Shown here piece after piece: positions 54,980 to 64,000 of a stretch of 64,000 nt of DNA. The stretch's first letter is position 1. Each line of letters starts with the position of its first letter. The notes beneath the pieces were generated by a model. The model saw only the letters and a program-made list of their open reading frames with translations. It ran no database searches and was not told the origin of the DNA. A program made the position numbers and the translations under genes. Location of the stretch: positions 98,464,964 through 98,528,963 of the forward strand of contig OY992539.1 of NCBI GenBank assembly GCA_963921195.1, read 5' to 3'. The DNA is from Pegoplata infirma. Its lineage: Eukaryota; Arthropoda; Insecta; Diptera; Anthomyiidae.

Positions 54980-56548
54980 CTTTTATTTCTTAAATTTACA
55001 ATAGAATTTATTTTTTCCCCAAATCGCTAAAATTCAAGGCGATAATCCTATTGAAAAATGTAAACCCAAAAATAATGAAATCCATAAATTTTTCCCGGAG
55101 ATATTTTAATTTAGTTAAAACCACTTTTTTAAAAAGATGAGCATTTGAACAGTTGGCAATTTCTCGAAAACTGTTCAACTTTTAAAACTTTGAAGTCGAT
55201 TTCGGATTCAGCGTAAGATTTTACATGGAAAATAAATGGGTCAACACCTCTGTAAACTAGTGTAATCAATACTCGTGCCACCCTAATGACTATAAAAAAT
55301 TCTTCAAATAATTTTAATTTAAAACAATTTAAAGCTTTCAAGCTGATTTAACAATTTATGCTTAATTTATTCTTACTTACTAAAAGTACCATCAGTAGAA
55401 CTTATAAGTCTTATTAAGCTACCTGTAATTGTATACTTACGTATGTATATATAAAATAATTACTTATACTCTGTCGGTAATTACAAAACAACATGTTAGG
55501 GTGGCAATAATTTTCTAAACGTACAATTTCAGAGGAAACTTTGTTTGGAACATATTTTAAATACAATGTGTTCTTAAATATTTAAAGTAAAAAAAAAAAA
55601 ACATTGTCAAATGACTAGAAAAAGTATCGCCGACCTATTTTACTAATATTTGATACTTTTCCTTGTTTTTTAACAAAAAATTTTGTGTTTTGGTCGATCA
55701 AAATTTACACTTTTTTTTTGTAAGTTAAAATTTTTTTTTTAAATGTCCAAAAAAAAGTTTTGAAAGTTTAGAATTTTATTGGTAGAAAACTTGTAAAATT
55801 ACAAAATAGTTCGTCAATTTTATAAAGAAATAATAACTAGGAATTCTCGTAAAATAGGTTTAGCAAAAAATCTAGTAAAATCACGAAAATTCCTTGTAAG
55901 TTTTAAAGCGTCAAAATTGTTATTTAGAATTTTACATGTAAAAAAGCTTGCAAAATTACAAAAAATCTTGTAATATATACTAGGAATTCTCGTTACATAT
56001 GATATAGTAATTCTTATTGATATAAAATTTAAAACTAAAAAATTTCAAAATAAAAACACTTGTTCAAAAAGAACAACTTTTAAAATCGTCTAAACTTTAA
56101 TATATCTTAAAAATTTGTATGCCACCTTACATCACTTTATACATCGGTTTCCTCGAAATGGTTTGCATTATATTTTAGACTTTATTCTTGGCAGTCAACA
56201 AAACTATAGAAATAATATGAATAAATGGATTTCACCCCTTTCTTTACATACATGTTCTTAGGAATGTGTATTTTAAATGTTCGATATTGATGTTCATGCT
56301 CCACTTCCTAGAATAATGCCAGTATTTACGTATTGTATTAAGCAGCAATTGACTTCTTTATTGTCTTATAATATTCTCTTCATTTTGAATATGTTTCACT
56401 CAAGGAGATTGTATTTTATTTCCGTTAATTTTTTTTAAGGGGTTACCAAGTATTTATGAAAAGTGTTGTACAATATTTTGCCTTATTTTGCATATCTAAG
56501 GAGTTCCGTATAAAATTGAAATTTGGGGAGAAAAAATTTATTTTTTTT
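54980..56548. other. Unassigned interval
   Basis: 55600-56000 is a diverged relative of the MITE interior at 57414-57936 (TTTTCCTTGTTTTTTAACAAA, AATTCTCGTAAAATAGG), without detectable ends. Otherwise featureless AT-rich DNA. Confidence 0.45.
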
Positions 56549-57074
56549 TATACCCTCCAACTACAGTATGGGAGTATACTCACTTTGTCATTCCGTGTGT
56601 AACGCATCAAAATATCGGTCTAGGACCCCATAAAGTATTATTATATTTATGATTCGCGATCGATTCTAAGGCATTCTAGCGATGTCCGTCCGTCTGTAGT
56701 TAACACGATGCAGTACAAAATAAAACAGCTAGACCCCCCAAGTTTGGCATAAATATGTCTTATGGTCCTAAGCAGGTTAATTTCGGAAATGGGCCAAATT
56801 GGATCAGGGGGAAAAAAGTTCCGTCTTGAAGAACAAAACCAAGCTCTTAACCCTTCTGCATCCCTTGCATATGTGCCCTTCCTATGATCCTTTGGGTCAA
56901 TATGACCCAACATTAAAATGTAAACAAAATTCCATGTTTTAGTATAATCAAAAATAATTAAAACTAAAATAAATCAGCCCTTCCAGAGCAATTATTAAAA
57001 AAAATAAAATCAAATTTGAAATTCAACCTTTTTTTACTTTGAGACAACACTTTATGCAATGAATTGTGTTGGTA

Positions 57075-57334
57075 CAGTCGAACCCGGTTATAACGAACTC
57101 CGAGGGACCAGTAAAAATAGTTCGTTATAAGCGAAGTTCGCTATAAGCGGGGTATATTTTTTATTAACCCAGTTTTTTTCCAAAAAAATATATCTAATTT
57201 TGTTTTATTTGATGTTTTTTTTATAACCGAGTTCGTTATAAATGAAGTATTTTGTGTGAAAATTGATGCCAGAACCTCGGGACTTTAGAATTAGTTCGTT
57301 AAAACCGAGAATTCGTTATAACCGAGTTTGACTG
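57075..57334. mobile_element. Tc1/pogo-like MITE, 260 bp
   Basis: TIR CAGTCGAACCCGGTTATAAC and, inverted, CAGTCAAACTCGGTTATAAC, with TA at 57073-57074 and 57335-57336. It repeats TTCGTTATAA-type motifs throughout. CAG...CTG termini plus TA fit pogo/Tigger-type elements. It lies in the jockey remnant near its C-terminus. Confidence 0.85.
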
Positions 57335-57413
57335 TATTAGAAAATGGGTTATGAGGAGAAGGAATGACGGAGTAGTGTTTGCGGACATTTAATTTTAATT
57401 TTTTCAAATTATA

Positions 57414-57936
57414 CACATACGAAAAAAACTTTTTCAAATTACTAGGAAAAGTCTCGTAATTTTACCATTTTACCAATATTTGACAGTTTTCCTTGTTTTT
57501 TAACAAACAAATTTGGATCTAAATTTACATTTTTTTTGAAATTATACAATTTTTTTTTGTAATTTTACAAATTTCCAAAAAAAATTTACAAAAAATCTAG
57601 TAAATTCACGGGAATTCGTTGTAATTTTAATTGCGCCAACAAACTTTAAATTTACAATTTTATTGGTAAAAAGTTGGTAAAGTATTGTAAAATTACTAGA
57701 AATCTCGTAAAATAGGAATTAGCAAAAAATCTAGCAAAGTTACGAAATCTCCTTGTAAATTTTATCGTGTCCAAAAATTTGTAAATCTACAATTTTATTG
57801 ATGAAAACCTTGTAAAATTACAAAATTATTGGTTAAAAGCTTGTAAAATTACTAGGAATTCTTATAAAATAAGAGGTAGCTAAAAAAGTAAAAATTTTTT
57901 CTTGTAATTTTACAAGGTATTTTTTTTTTTTGAGTG
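57414..57936. mobile_element. MITE of the CACTNAGAAAA family, 523 bp
   Basis: Ends CACATACGAAAAAAA and, inverted, CACTCAAAAAAAAAA, with TA at 57412-57413 and 57937-57938. Removing it and one TA restores the jockey frame (SYNLKK). The interior repeats GTAAAATTAC / AGGAATTCTCGTAAAA blocks about four times. Confidence 0.8.
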
Positions 57937-58620
57937 TAGCTGACTGGGTAGACTTCTGCAGGGATTTAATTCCACATAGGGCTAGTTTGACTGATGAGAA
58001 ACGAATTTTCTCTGTAATTCGTTGTCCAAGACATTGGACAGTAGACAACGAAAGGATGCGTTCTGCTGGAAAGGCGCCCATCTCAGCTGAATACTTACCG
58101 TGGTTATATCTATATAACAATGACGCACAACACATTCCGACTATGCTCCAATGAGTCAATAGACCTGGATACCCTACTGTCGTTGATGAGCTTCAACGCA
58201 CTCCTTTGCACCTGATCAGATAGACCTTGAAGCACCTGCCCAGATATGCGAGTTGTATTCCATTTTCGGTCGGATATAGGTGGCATAAATAATCAGATCA
58301 GACGGAGTGAAGAAATTCTTGCACTGTTTTAGGAAATCAAGACACTTGAATGCTACTTTCGACACTTGAAAAACATGTTTGTTCCAACGAACATCACATT
58401 GGATTTTCATGCCTGATTCCTCAATAGCTATTCCACCTATGGATACAGATGATACTGATTCTACAAGCTGTCTGAGGGTCAACACATAACATTAGGCCTT
58501 ACGAGCATTAAAATCGATCCTATTTGCAAGACGCTACTCGGAGATTGTCGTAAGATCATGCTAACAAGTCCCCTGTAGAACGACTCTAGGAAACAAGAGT
58601 GAATCGGACTCCGGATAATT

Positions 58621-58850
58621 TACCAAGTGGTGATTGAAAATTGCTATTGGGCGTTAGTTTTCTGTGTTTGTTACCTCACCCTTTTATGGGGGTGGCGGAC
58701 CTTTGCGGGTTTCTCAAAATCCCACCCATAGTACGAGAATAATAATATTTTGAATGATAAAATAATTAACGAGAATAATAAAATTTAGAATGAAAAACTA
58801 TTAAATGAAAGCGATTTTATTGATTCTTTGAAAAATGAACCCAATTCAAT
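58621..58850. other. Unassigned part of the piggyBac-like element
   Basis: Between the 5' edge of the jockey remnant and the subterminal palindrome. CACCCTTTTATGGGGGTGGCGG stands out for GC content. No coding. Confidence 0.4.
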
Positions 58851-59507
58851 TATATTCAGAAGAAAAAAATGGTAAAGGAGAACTAAACTTGCATTATCGC
58901 TTGTTGGGTCATATTGACCCAAAGGATATTAAATGTGTGTAAATCGTGTTTTTAAATGTGGAGGGGGGAGAAAAAATTTAAATTTTATTATTTTCTTTTA
59001 AAACCATAATTTTCGTCCCTGTAATGGATAAATTAAAGTTTCACGTTGATATCTTATAACTAAAGGGAAACATTTTGCGTTTGAAAACAAAAATTGGGTC
59101 AAATTGACCCAAGGAGTGCAGAAGGGTTAAAAATGCCAATTTTTTTGAAGTTTTTTTGTATTTTTGTGAAACACATTAAACATTTTTATATTCCCAGAAG
59201 TTAATAGTCCTGCGCTTGGACCTAGGGGATTAAAAAATGTTGCTTTTTTGCCCGCCCCTCTTTTAAGGGTGTGGATAAAAAATAGTTTAAATAATTATAA
59301 AACTATAAAACTTAAGTACAAAAACCAGACAAAAATGAACTTGTAAACATTTACCACGCGGGCCAAAGAGTCCCCACAGGTCACTGACCCCTCCCCCACC
59401 TTGTTCCCCCCCACCCTAAAAAACGCCTCTGTCGAATTTTTTTTTTAATTTTTTTACATATTGGAGAGTATAAAAGATAAAGCCGAATTTAATACTCTTG
59501 CTTGTTT

Positions 59508-60120
59508 TACATGGTTCCAAAAAGCTTCCGGGGAACTGCCTTCAAGATTTTTATAAAAAGTAAATTCTTCCATAGAGAAAGAAAGATAAGAGATTTTGTG
59601 TCTCTCATCTCTCAATTTTTCCTCTCAAATGAAGTGTGGATGGGATTAAATGGTTTTTTTGGGATTTTTTTAAAATCATGAAATTTGTACTTTATTTGCA
59701 ATTTTAATAATTTTTTATAAAATATATTGAATCATTAACATCTTAAAAGTGTGAAACACATAATTTTTTTTTGTTTAAAACAATACAAAAGTGTTTATTT
59801 TAAAGAAATCAAAAATCCCTTTTTTATTAAATTCCTCTTTCAACCATCATTCTTTTAATCCCACCGGTTAAAGTTTTTTCTCGTGAGCGACATAAATACC
59901 CCCTGATTCTTCCACAAGTTCTTGTAAGTAATAAACATTTAGGAGAATGATTTAAGTACATCATATACACCCATTTATATTGAGATTTTAGTTAACATTT
60001 TTATGGAGTCTCTTTTCTGGTAAGCTGCATTCCAAAAATGTTGAGAAGAGATTGTAGGCATTTGAGTGATTTGTTTTTCAAAGAGATACAATTATAGAGT
60101 TTTTGTGATTTAATAAGGTA
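59508..60120. other. Unassigned interval
   Basis: No gene or repeat recognised; CTCTCATCTCTC-type pyrimidine tract near 59600. Confidence 0.45.
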
Positions 60121-60139
60121 AAAATATAATATTAAAAAA

Positions 60140-60317
60140 ATGGGATTTATTTCATTTCTCTTGGGGTTATTTCGTGGGGACTTTTTTAATTTTTTGTTTG
60201 GGAGTTATTTCATTTTTCTTGAGACTTATTTAATTTTTTTGGTTTTGGGAGATATTTCATTTTATTTGGGATTTATTTCATTGGGACTTATTTCATTTGG
60301 AGGTATTTCATGGCGCC
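60140..60317 (+). repeat. GGGAGTTATTTCATT-type tandem repeat V, copy 2
   Basis: About eight diverged units (GGGATTTATTTCATT, GGGAGTTATTTCATT, GGGACTTATTTCATT) ending TCATGGCGCC, the same end as at 37410-37602. The 63-codon frame here only reflects the unit. Confidence 0.7.
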
Positions 60318-60699
60318 GACTTTACTTTTGACCCCCTCACGCAATTACGTGCAATTACAATTTTTTACATGCCATTTATAAAATGCATTCTTAAAAATAA
60401 ATATTCCAAAAATTATGGGCTGAATTAATAAAAAAATTAATTTTTGAAATTATTTGAGTTTCGCGGATAACAAGGAGATATTTTTTATGTTTTTCCAAAA
60501 AAAATACTGTATTTTTGTCAATCAAAATAAAAATTTTACAGTCAAAATCATCCTCATCAAAAAATTTTGAATTTTAAAGTCGTACTCACTCCATTGTGTG
60601 CATTTGCCCCCGACAAAAGTGGAACCACGGTACTCAGGATGAGGTCGTTAGTCGATGCAAAATGTTTCATCAGATTTGAAGGGGTGGAGAAAAACAGTA
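60318..60699. other. Unassigned interval
   Basis: No feature recognised; balanced composition at 60590-60690. Confidence 0.45.
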
Positions 60700-62940
60700 A
60701 CGGTTTTCAATTTTTTTTTTTATATTGAATTTTTATTAAGAACAACTTTTACAATCAATCAAGGGACGAAAATGAAATATTAAATTAGTTTAGTGTTATC
60801 TTAACCAAAAATTAGAAAATTTCTCCATTTTTTTTTTCATTAAAATGAAAAATGCTGATATCTCAAAAACTAAGCAAGATAGAGCAAAACGGATAAAATT
60901 TTCACAAGAAAGACAGCAAAGAAAAATATGGAACAGCCTTCCTCTATCCATGTGTGGACTCAATAGGTCCGAAATTTTGAATTAAAAATTCGCATTCCGG
61001 AAAATTTTTAAAAGCCAATGTCTTGGTAAGTATTGCCCACACGATAAAAATTCCAATGGCATTTTTGTTGCTCTTTACTTGAAGAACTTGACCACTGAAT
61101 ATCCGAAAGCCCTGAGATCAAAAGTTTTTGAGTTATTTGATTTTAAATTTTTTTAGGACCCCAAAACCCATTTTTTATGAGTTTTAATGCCGATTTCACA
61201 AAATTTTTGTTCTACGACCGGGACAAAAAGCTGTGAATAGATCGAAAATTTTGTCTAGACTATTCCTGTTCCATATGGAGTCATTTGAAGTAACCATAAA
61301 AAGTGCCGTCCTAAAGACCGGAAAAGACCGTCCCAATCTCATGTAAATACATGGAAAAAAAACAGACTTTACACGTTTAACAGCCCATTTCTCAAAATTT
61401 TCGTTCTACGACCGGGACAAAAAGCTGTGAATAGATCGATAATTATGTCTAGAGTATCCCTGTTCCATATGGAGTCATTTGAAGCAACCACAAAAAAGTG
61501 CCGTCCTGAAGACCGGAAAAGACCGTCCCAATTTCATGTAAATAAATACATGGAAAAAACAAGACTTTGCGAGTTTAACAGCCGATTTCTCAAAATTTTT
61601 GTTCTACGACCGGGACAAAAAGCTGTAAATAGATCGGCAATTATGTCTAGAGTATCCCTATTCCATATGGAGTCATTTGAGGCAACCACAAAAAAGTGCC
61701 GTCCTAAAGACCGAAAAAGACCGTCCCAATTTCAGGTAAATACATGAAAAACACAAGACTTTACGAGTTTAACAGCCGATTTCTCAAAATTTTTGTTCTA
61801 CGACCGGCACAAAAAACTGTGGGTAGATCGGCACTTATATCTAGAGTATCCCTATTCCATATGGAGTCATTTGAAGCAACCACAAAAATGTGCCGTCCTA
61901 AAGACCGAAAAAGACCGTCGAAATTTTCATGTAATTGCGACGGTCTTTTTCGGTCTTTAGGACGTCACATTTTTGTTGTTGCCTCAAATGACTCCATTTG
62001 AAATAGGGATACTCTTGACATAATTGCCGATCTACCCACAGCTTTTTGTGCCGGTCGTAGAACAAAAATTTTGAGAAATCGGCTGTTAAACTCGTAAAGT
62101 CTTGTTTTTTCCATGTATTTACATGAAATTGGGACGGTCTTTTTCGGTCTGTAGGACGGCACTTTTTTGTGGTTGCTTCAAATGACTACATATGGAATAG
62201 GGATAATCTAGACATAATTGCCGCTCTACCCACAGCTTTTTGTGCCGGTCGTAGAACAAAAATTTTGAGAAATCGGCTGTTAAACTCGTAAAGTCTTGTG
62301 TTTTTCATGTATTTACCTGAAATTGGGACGGTCTTTTTCGGTCTTTAGGACGGCACTTTTTTGTGGTTGCTTCAAATGATACCATATGGAACAGGGATAC
62401 TCTAGACATAATTGTCGATCTATTTACAGTTTTTTGTCCCGGTCGTAGAACAAAAATTTTGAGAAATCGGCATTTAAACTCATAAAAAAATGGGTTTTGT
62501 GGTCCTAAAAAAAATTTAAAATCAAATAACTCAAAAACTTTTGATCTCAGGGCTTTCAGATATTCAGTGGTCAAGTTCTTCAAGTAAAGAGCAACAAAAA
62601 TGCTTTTGGTGTTTTTATCATGTGGACAATACTTACCGAGATATTGGCTTTTTTAAATTTTCCGGAATGCGAATTTTTAATTCAAAATTTCGGACCTATT
62701 GAGTCCAAATATGGATAGAGGAAGGCAGTTTTCTTTGTTGTCTTTCTTTTGAAAATTTTCTCCGTTTTGCTCTATTGTGCTTAGTTTTTGAGATATCGGC
62801 ATTTTTAATTTTTAATGAAAAAAAAATCAAATTGTTCTTAAGTTTTGTAAAAAATTCACTTTTCCTACATAATATTTCAGTTTGAATCTTTATTTGTTCT
62901 TAAAAATGGTGGAAATGAGAAATTTTTGAAAAAAAAAAAA
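60700..62940. repeat. Palindromic array: direct ~195-bp units mirrored around ~61930
   Basis: Left side: four direct units with TTGTTCTACGACCGGGACAA at about 61205, 61402, 61600 and 61794. Right side: three inverted units (landmark near 62053, 62250 and 62443). Outer arms also mirror each other (AAGAACTTGACCACTGAATA, TTAAAAATTCGCATTCCGG, CTATCCATGTGTGG-like). Units encode a repeated open segment (SRVSLFHMESFEATTKK, CRPKDRKRPSQF) on both sides, but with no independent sign of a gene. Probably a foldback element with internal tandem repeats. Confidence 0.75.
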
Positions 62941-62953
62941 TATTAATAAAAAG

Positions 62954-62977
62954 ACCGGTCTACCCGGGTAGACCGGT
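62954..62977. repeat. 24-bp perfect palindrome, with a partial second copy
   Basis: ACCGGTCTACCC followed by its exact reverse complement; a second near-copy, CGGTCTACCCGGGTAACCGG, lies at 62981-63000. Confidence 0.9.
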
Positions 62978-63000
62978 TTTCGGTCTACCCGGGTAACCGG

Positions 63001-63487
63001 TCCTGACCGTAGGCTCTAGTCTAAACAAATCACAAAAAAAAAACTCGTACCGAGTATTTTTCTAAGACTAAACGGACGCGACAAGACAGCTGTCAAAAAA
63101 TCAAAAAGTTTTCAAAACAAAATTTCATGAAATTTTTTAATGAAACTATGAAATTTTATGAATTCTTTCATTTGTAAAATGAAAACAAAATTAATCCGTT
63201 TCATTTATATCACGAAGGTTTTTTTTAGTGTAAAGTGTATTTATATTATACCACTGACAATGAGTTTTGTTTTCGACGATTTTCATGAAAAAAATAGATT
63301 TTTTGAGGCATTGTTTGGGGCATTTAATAAAAATTACGCAATAATCGTTTAAAGTCGATATATTTACATGAAATTATAAATGTCATTGTTTTGATCGTTT
63401 TTAATTCAGAATCGTTTTTTTAATAAGTGCCTAAAATTATGCTATAACAAAATCTAACTTTCTTATAAAAATCATCGAAAATAAAAA
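63001..63487. other. Unassigned interval
   Basis: AT-rich, no gene. GACAGCTGTC palindrome at 63085-63094. Confidence 0.45.
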
Positions 63488-64000
63488 GTCTCACAAGGGA
63501 AGTCTCCCCGGAGTCACCCTCTGATCTTCATGAAATTTGAATATGTTGTTTAGAACGAAAATGAATTCGAAGACTTTTTTTAGCGAGTAAAACTCATTTT
63601 TAAGGGTGGTCGATTTGTATGAGGGGACGTTGACCTTTTTCAGTTTTTAACGAGTAACTCCCATTTAATCATAATTAATATGGGCCTATTTGGTATCAAA
63701 TTTCCAAAAAAGTTATTATTTTTCGACTTATTAACAAAAATTACATACAATTTTAGTATTTTACTCAATATGATGAAAAGTTGTGAATGTTTGCTTTACA
63801 CACGCTTATAGGTCTTTCAAAGACCTTACATTTGATATGTAACATGACTCGATTTCTTTGTATATATACAAAGAAATCTATATTATAATATAGGAGATAA
63901 ACAAACAAAAAATGAAGAATTTCAGTTTCTTTCCCCAAATTTGAACCCACTAAATAGGAGTTGGTCCGCTATAAAAAATACGTGTTTCTTTATTTTTTCT
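63488..64000. mobile_element. Harbinger-like MITE Y, copy 2 (partial, runs off the window)
   Basis: Starts CAAGGGAAGTCTCCCCGG and follows copy 1 (38184) block by block: CTTCATGAAATTTG, GTTGACCTTTTTCAG, TCGACTTATTAACAAAAAT, ATACGTGT. It carries an extra TATATAC inverted tract near 63860-63895. The right end lies outside. Confidence 0.78.

Larger units (their letters stand above)
57030..58620 (-). pseudogene. Jockey-like ORF2 C-terminal remnant, split by two MITEs
   Basis: On the minus strand: DLTTISE-stop-RLANRIDFNARKA-stop-CYVLTL, then VSKVAFKCLDFLKQC, DLIIYATYIRPKMEYNSHIW, AGASRSI, then in other frames LYRYNHGKYSAEMG and WN-stop-IPAEVYPVSY. MITE 57414-57936 interrupts at that point; joining across it gives SYNLKKLKLNVRKHYSV, then PHNPFSNT, where MITE 57075-57334 interrupts, and a stop near 57030. 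This is the thumb/C-terminal end of jockey-clade ORF2. Premature stops and frameshifts make it dead. Confidence 0.85.
56851..59126. mobile_element. PiggyBac-like TTAA-flanked element, 2276 bp
   Basis: TIR CCCTTCTGCATCCCTTG on the left and, inverted, CCCTTCTGCACTCCTTGG on the right, with TTAA at 56847-56850 and 59127-59130. Subterminal GGGTCAATATGACCC palindromes occur at both ends and again at 58904-58920. TTAA duplication and CCCT termini are piggyBac features. No transposase is visible; the interior is filled by a jockey-like LINE and two MITEs. Confidence 0.8.
56550..59507 (-). mobile_element. Mini-me type B element, outermost layer of a nested stack
   Basis: Tail TACCCTCCAACTACAGTATG, CACTTTGTCATTCCG, GGACCCCATAAAGTATT and GTCCGTCCGTCTGT at the left; head GGAGAGTATAAAAG, AAGCCGAATTTAATACTCTTG and CTTGTTTT at the right. 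The sequence between 56851 and 59126 is an inserted TTAA-flanked element. Confidence 0.75.

Noticed and set aside
57918..57936. Poly(A) tail of the jockey-like fragment
   Set aside because: The T-run is the end of a TA-flanked MITE; the jockey frame continues on its other side at 57411.
1..64000. CRISPR arrays, bacterial operons, ribosome binding sites
   Set aside because: Composition, intron, transposon types and absence of dense coding show nuclear eukaryotic DNA; the tandem repeats have no spacer structure.

Overview
This is eukaryotic, AT-rich, gene-poor intergenic DNA, most likely from a higher fly (Diptera, Cyclorrhapha). The reasons are dispersed elements carrying GTCY/GACR microsatellites and a conserved ~30-bp core, which resemble the dipteran mini-me/Helentron-type elements; a 58-bp GT-AG intron in one coding remnant; and jockey-like, R1/LOA-like and mariner fragments. 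I see no intact host protein-coding gene, no rRNA and no convincing functional tRNA. Almost all the sequence that can be explained is transposable elements inserted into one another. Many can be delimited by target-site duplications (TSDs) or by paralogous empty sites within the window.

Layout. 1-4539: the 3' part of a Helitron-like element made of a ~135-bp satellite and ending in a hairpin plus CTAG. 6556-12540: a ~6-kb interval bounded by 26-bp inverted repeats and TTA duplications, holding two large palindromes, a MITE and a LINE scrap. 12.7-14.3 kb: a hybrid mini-me element and T-rich simple sequence. 14757-18706: a complete Helitron-like element on the minus strand, holding the same satellite and a 16-bp minisatellite, inserted in a Penelope-like repeat. 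19.2-20.8 kb: a foldback interrupted by a mini-me element. 23.1-30 kb: a foldback, a hAT-like element and a TIR element with a spliced coding remnant. 30820-32686: a third Helitron-like element. 33.5-35.8 kb: mini-me elements and a foldback. 36.8-37.6 kb: head-to-head Penelope-like copies and G/C-run repeats. 38.1-39.2 kb: a broken mariner. 39.5-43.1 kb: a foldback with a second hAT-like copy in one arm. 43337-46195: another hAT-like element holding two further elements. 48.5-55 kb: foldbacks, MITEs and a Penelope-like copy. 56.5-59.5 kb: a nest four insertion events deep. 60.7-62.9 kb: a palindromic tandem array. 63.5 kb to the end: a partial Harbinger-like MITE.

The most interesting signal is in the Penelope-like repeat. 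Each of four copies carries a compact motif that can be drawn as a type-I hammerhead-ribozyme-like fold: helix I TAATC/GATTA, a core, a short helix II, GAAA, a near-palindromic helix III and a GTC cleavage triplet. Helix II shows a compensatory change between copies. The core reads TTGACAA instead of CTGANGA, a C3-to-U and G8-to-A exchange at two positions known to pair with each other. One extra U before helix II is a deviation that could matter. All assignments were made by reading the sequence; no search or folding program was run.
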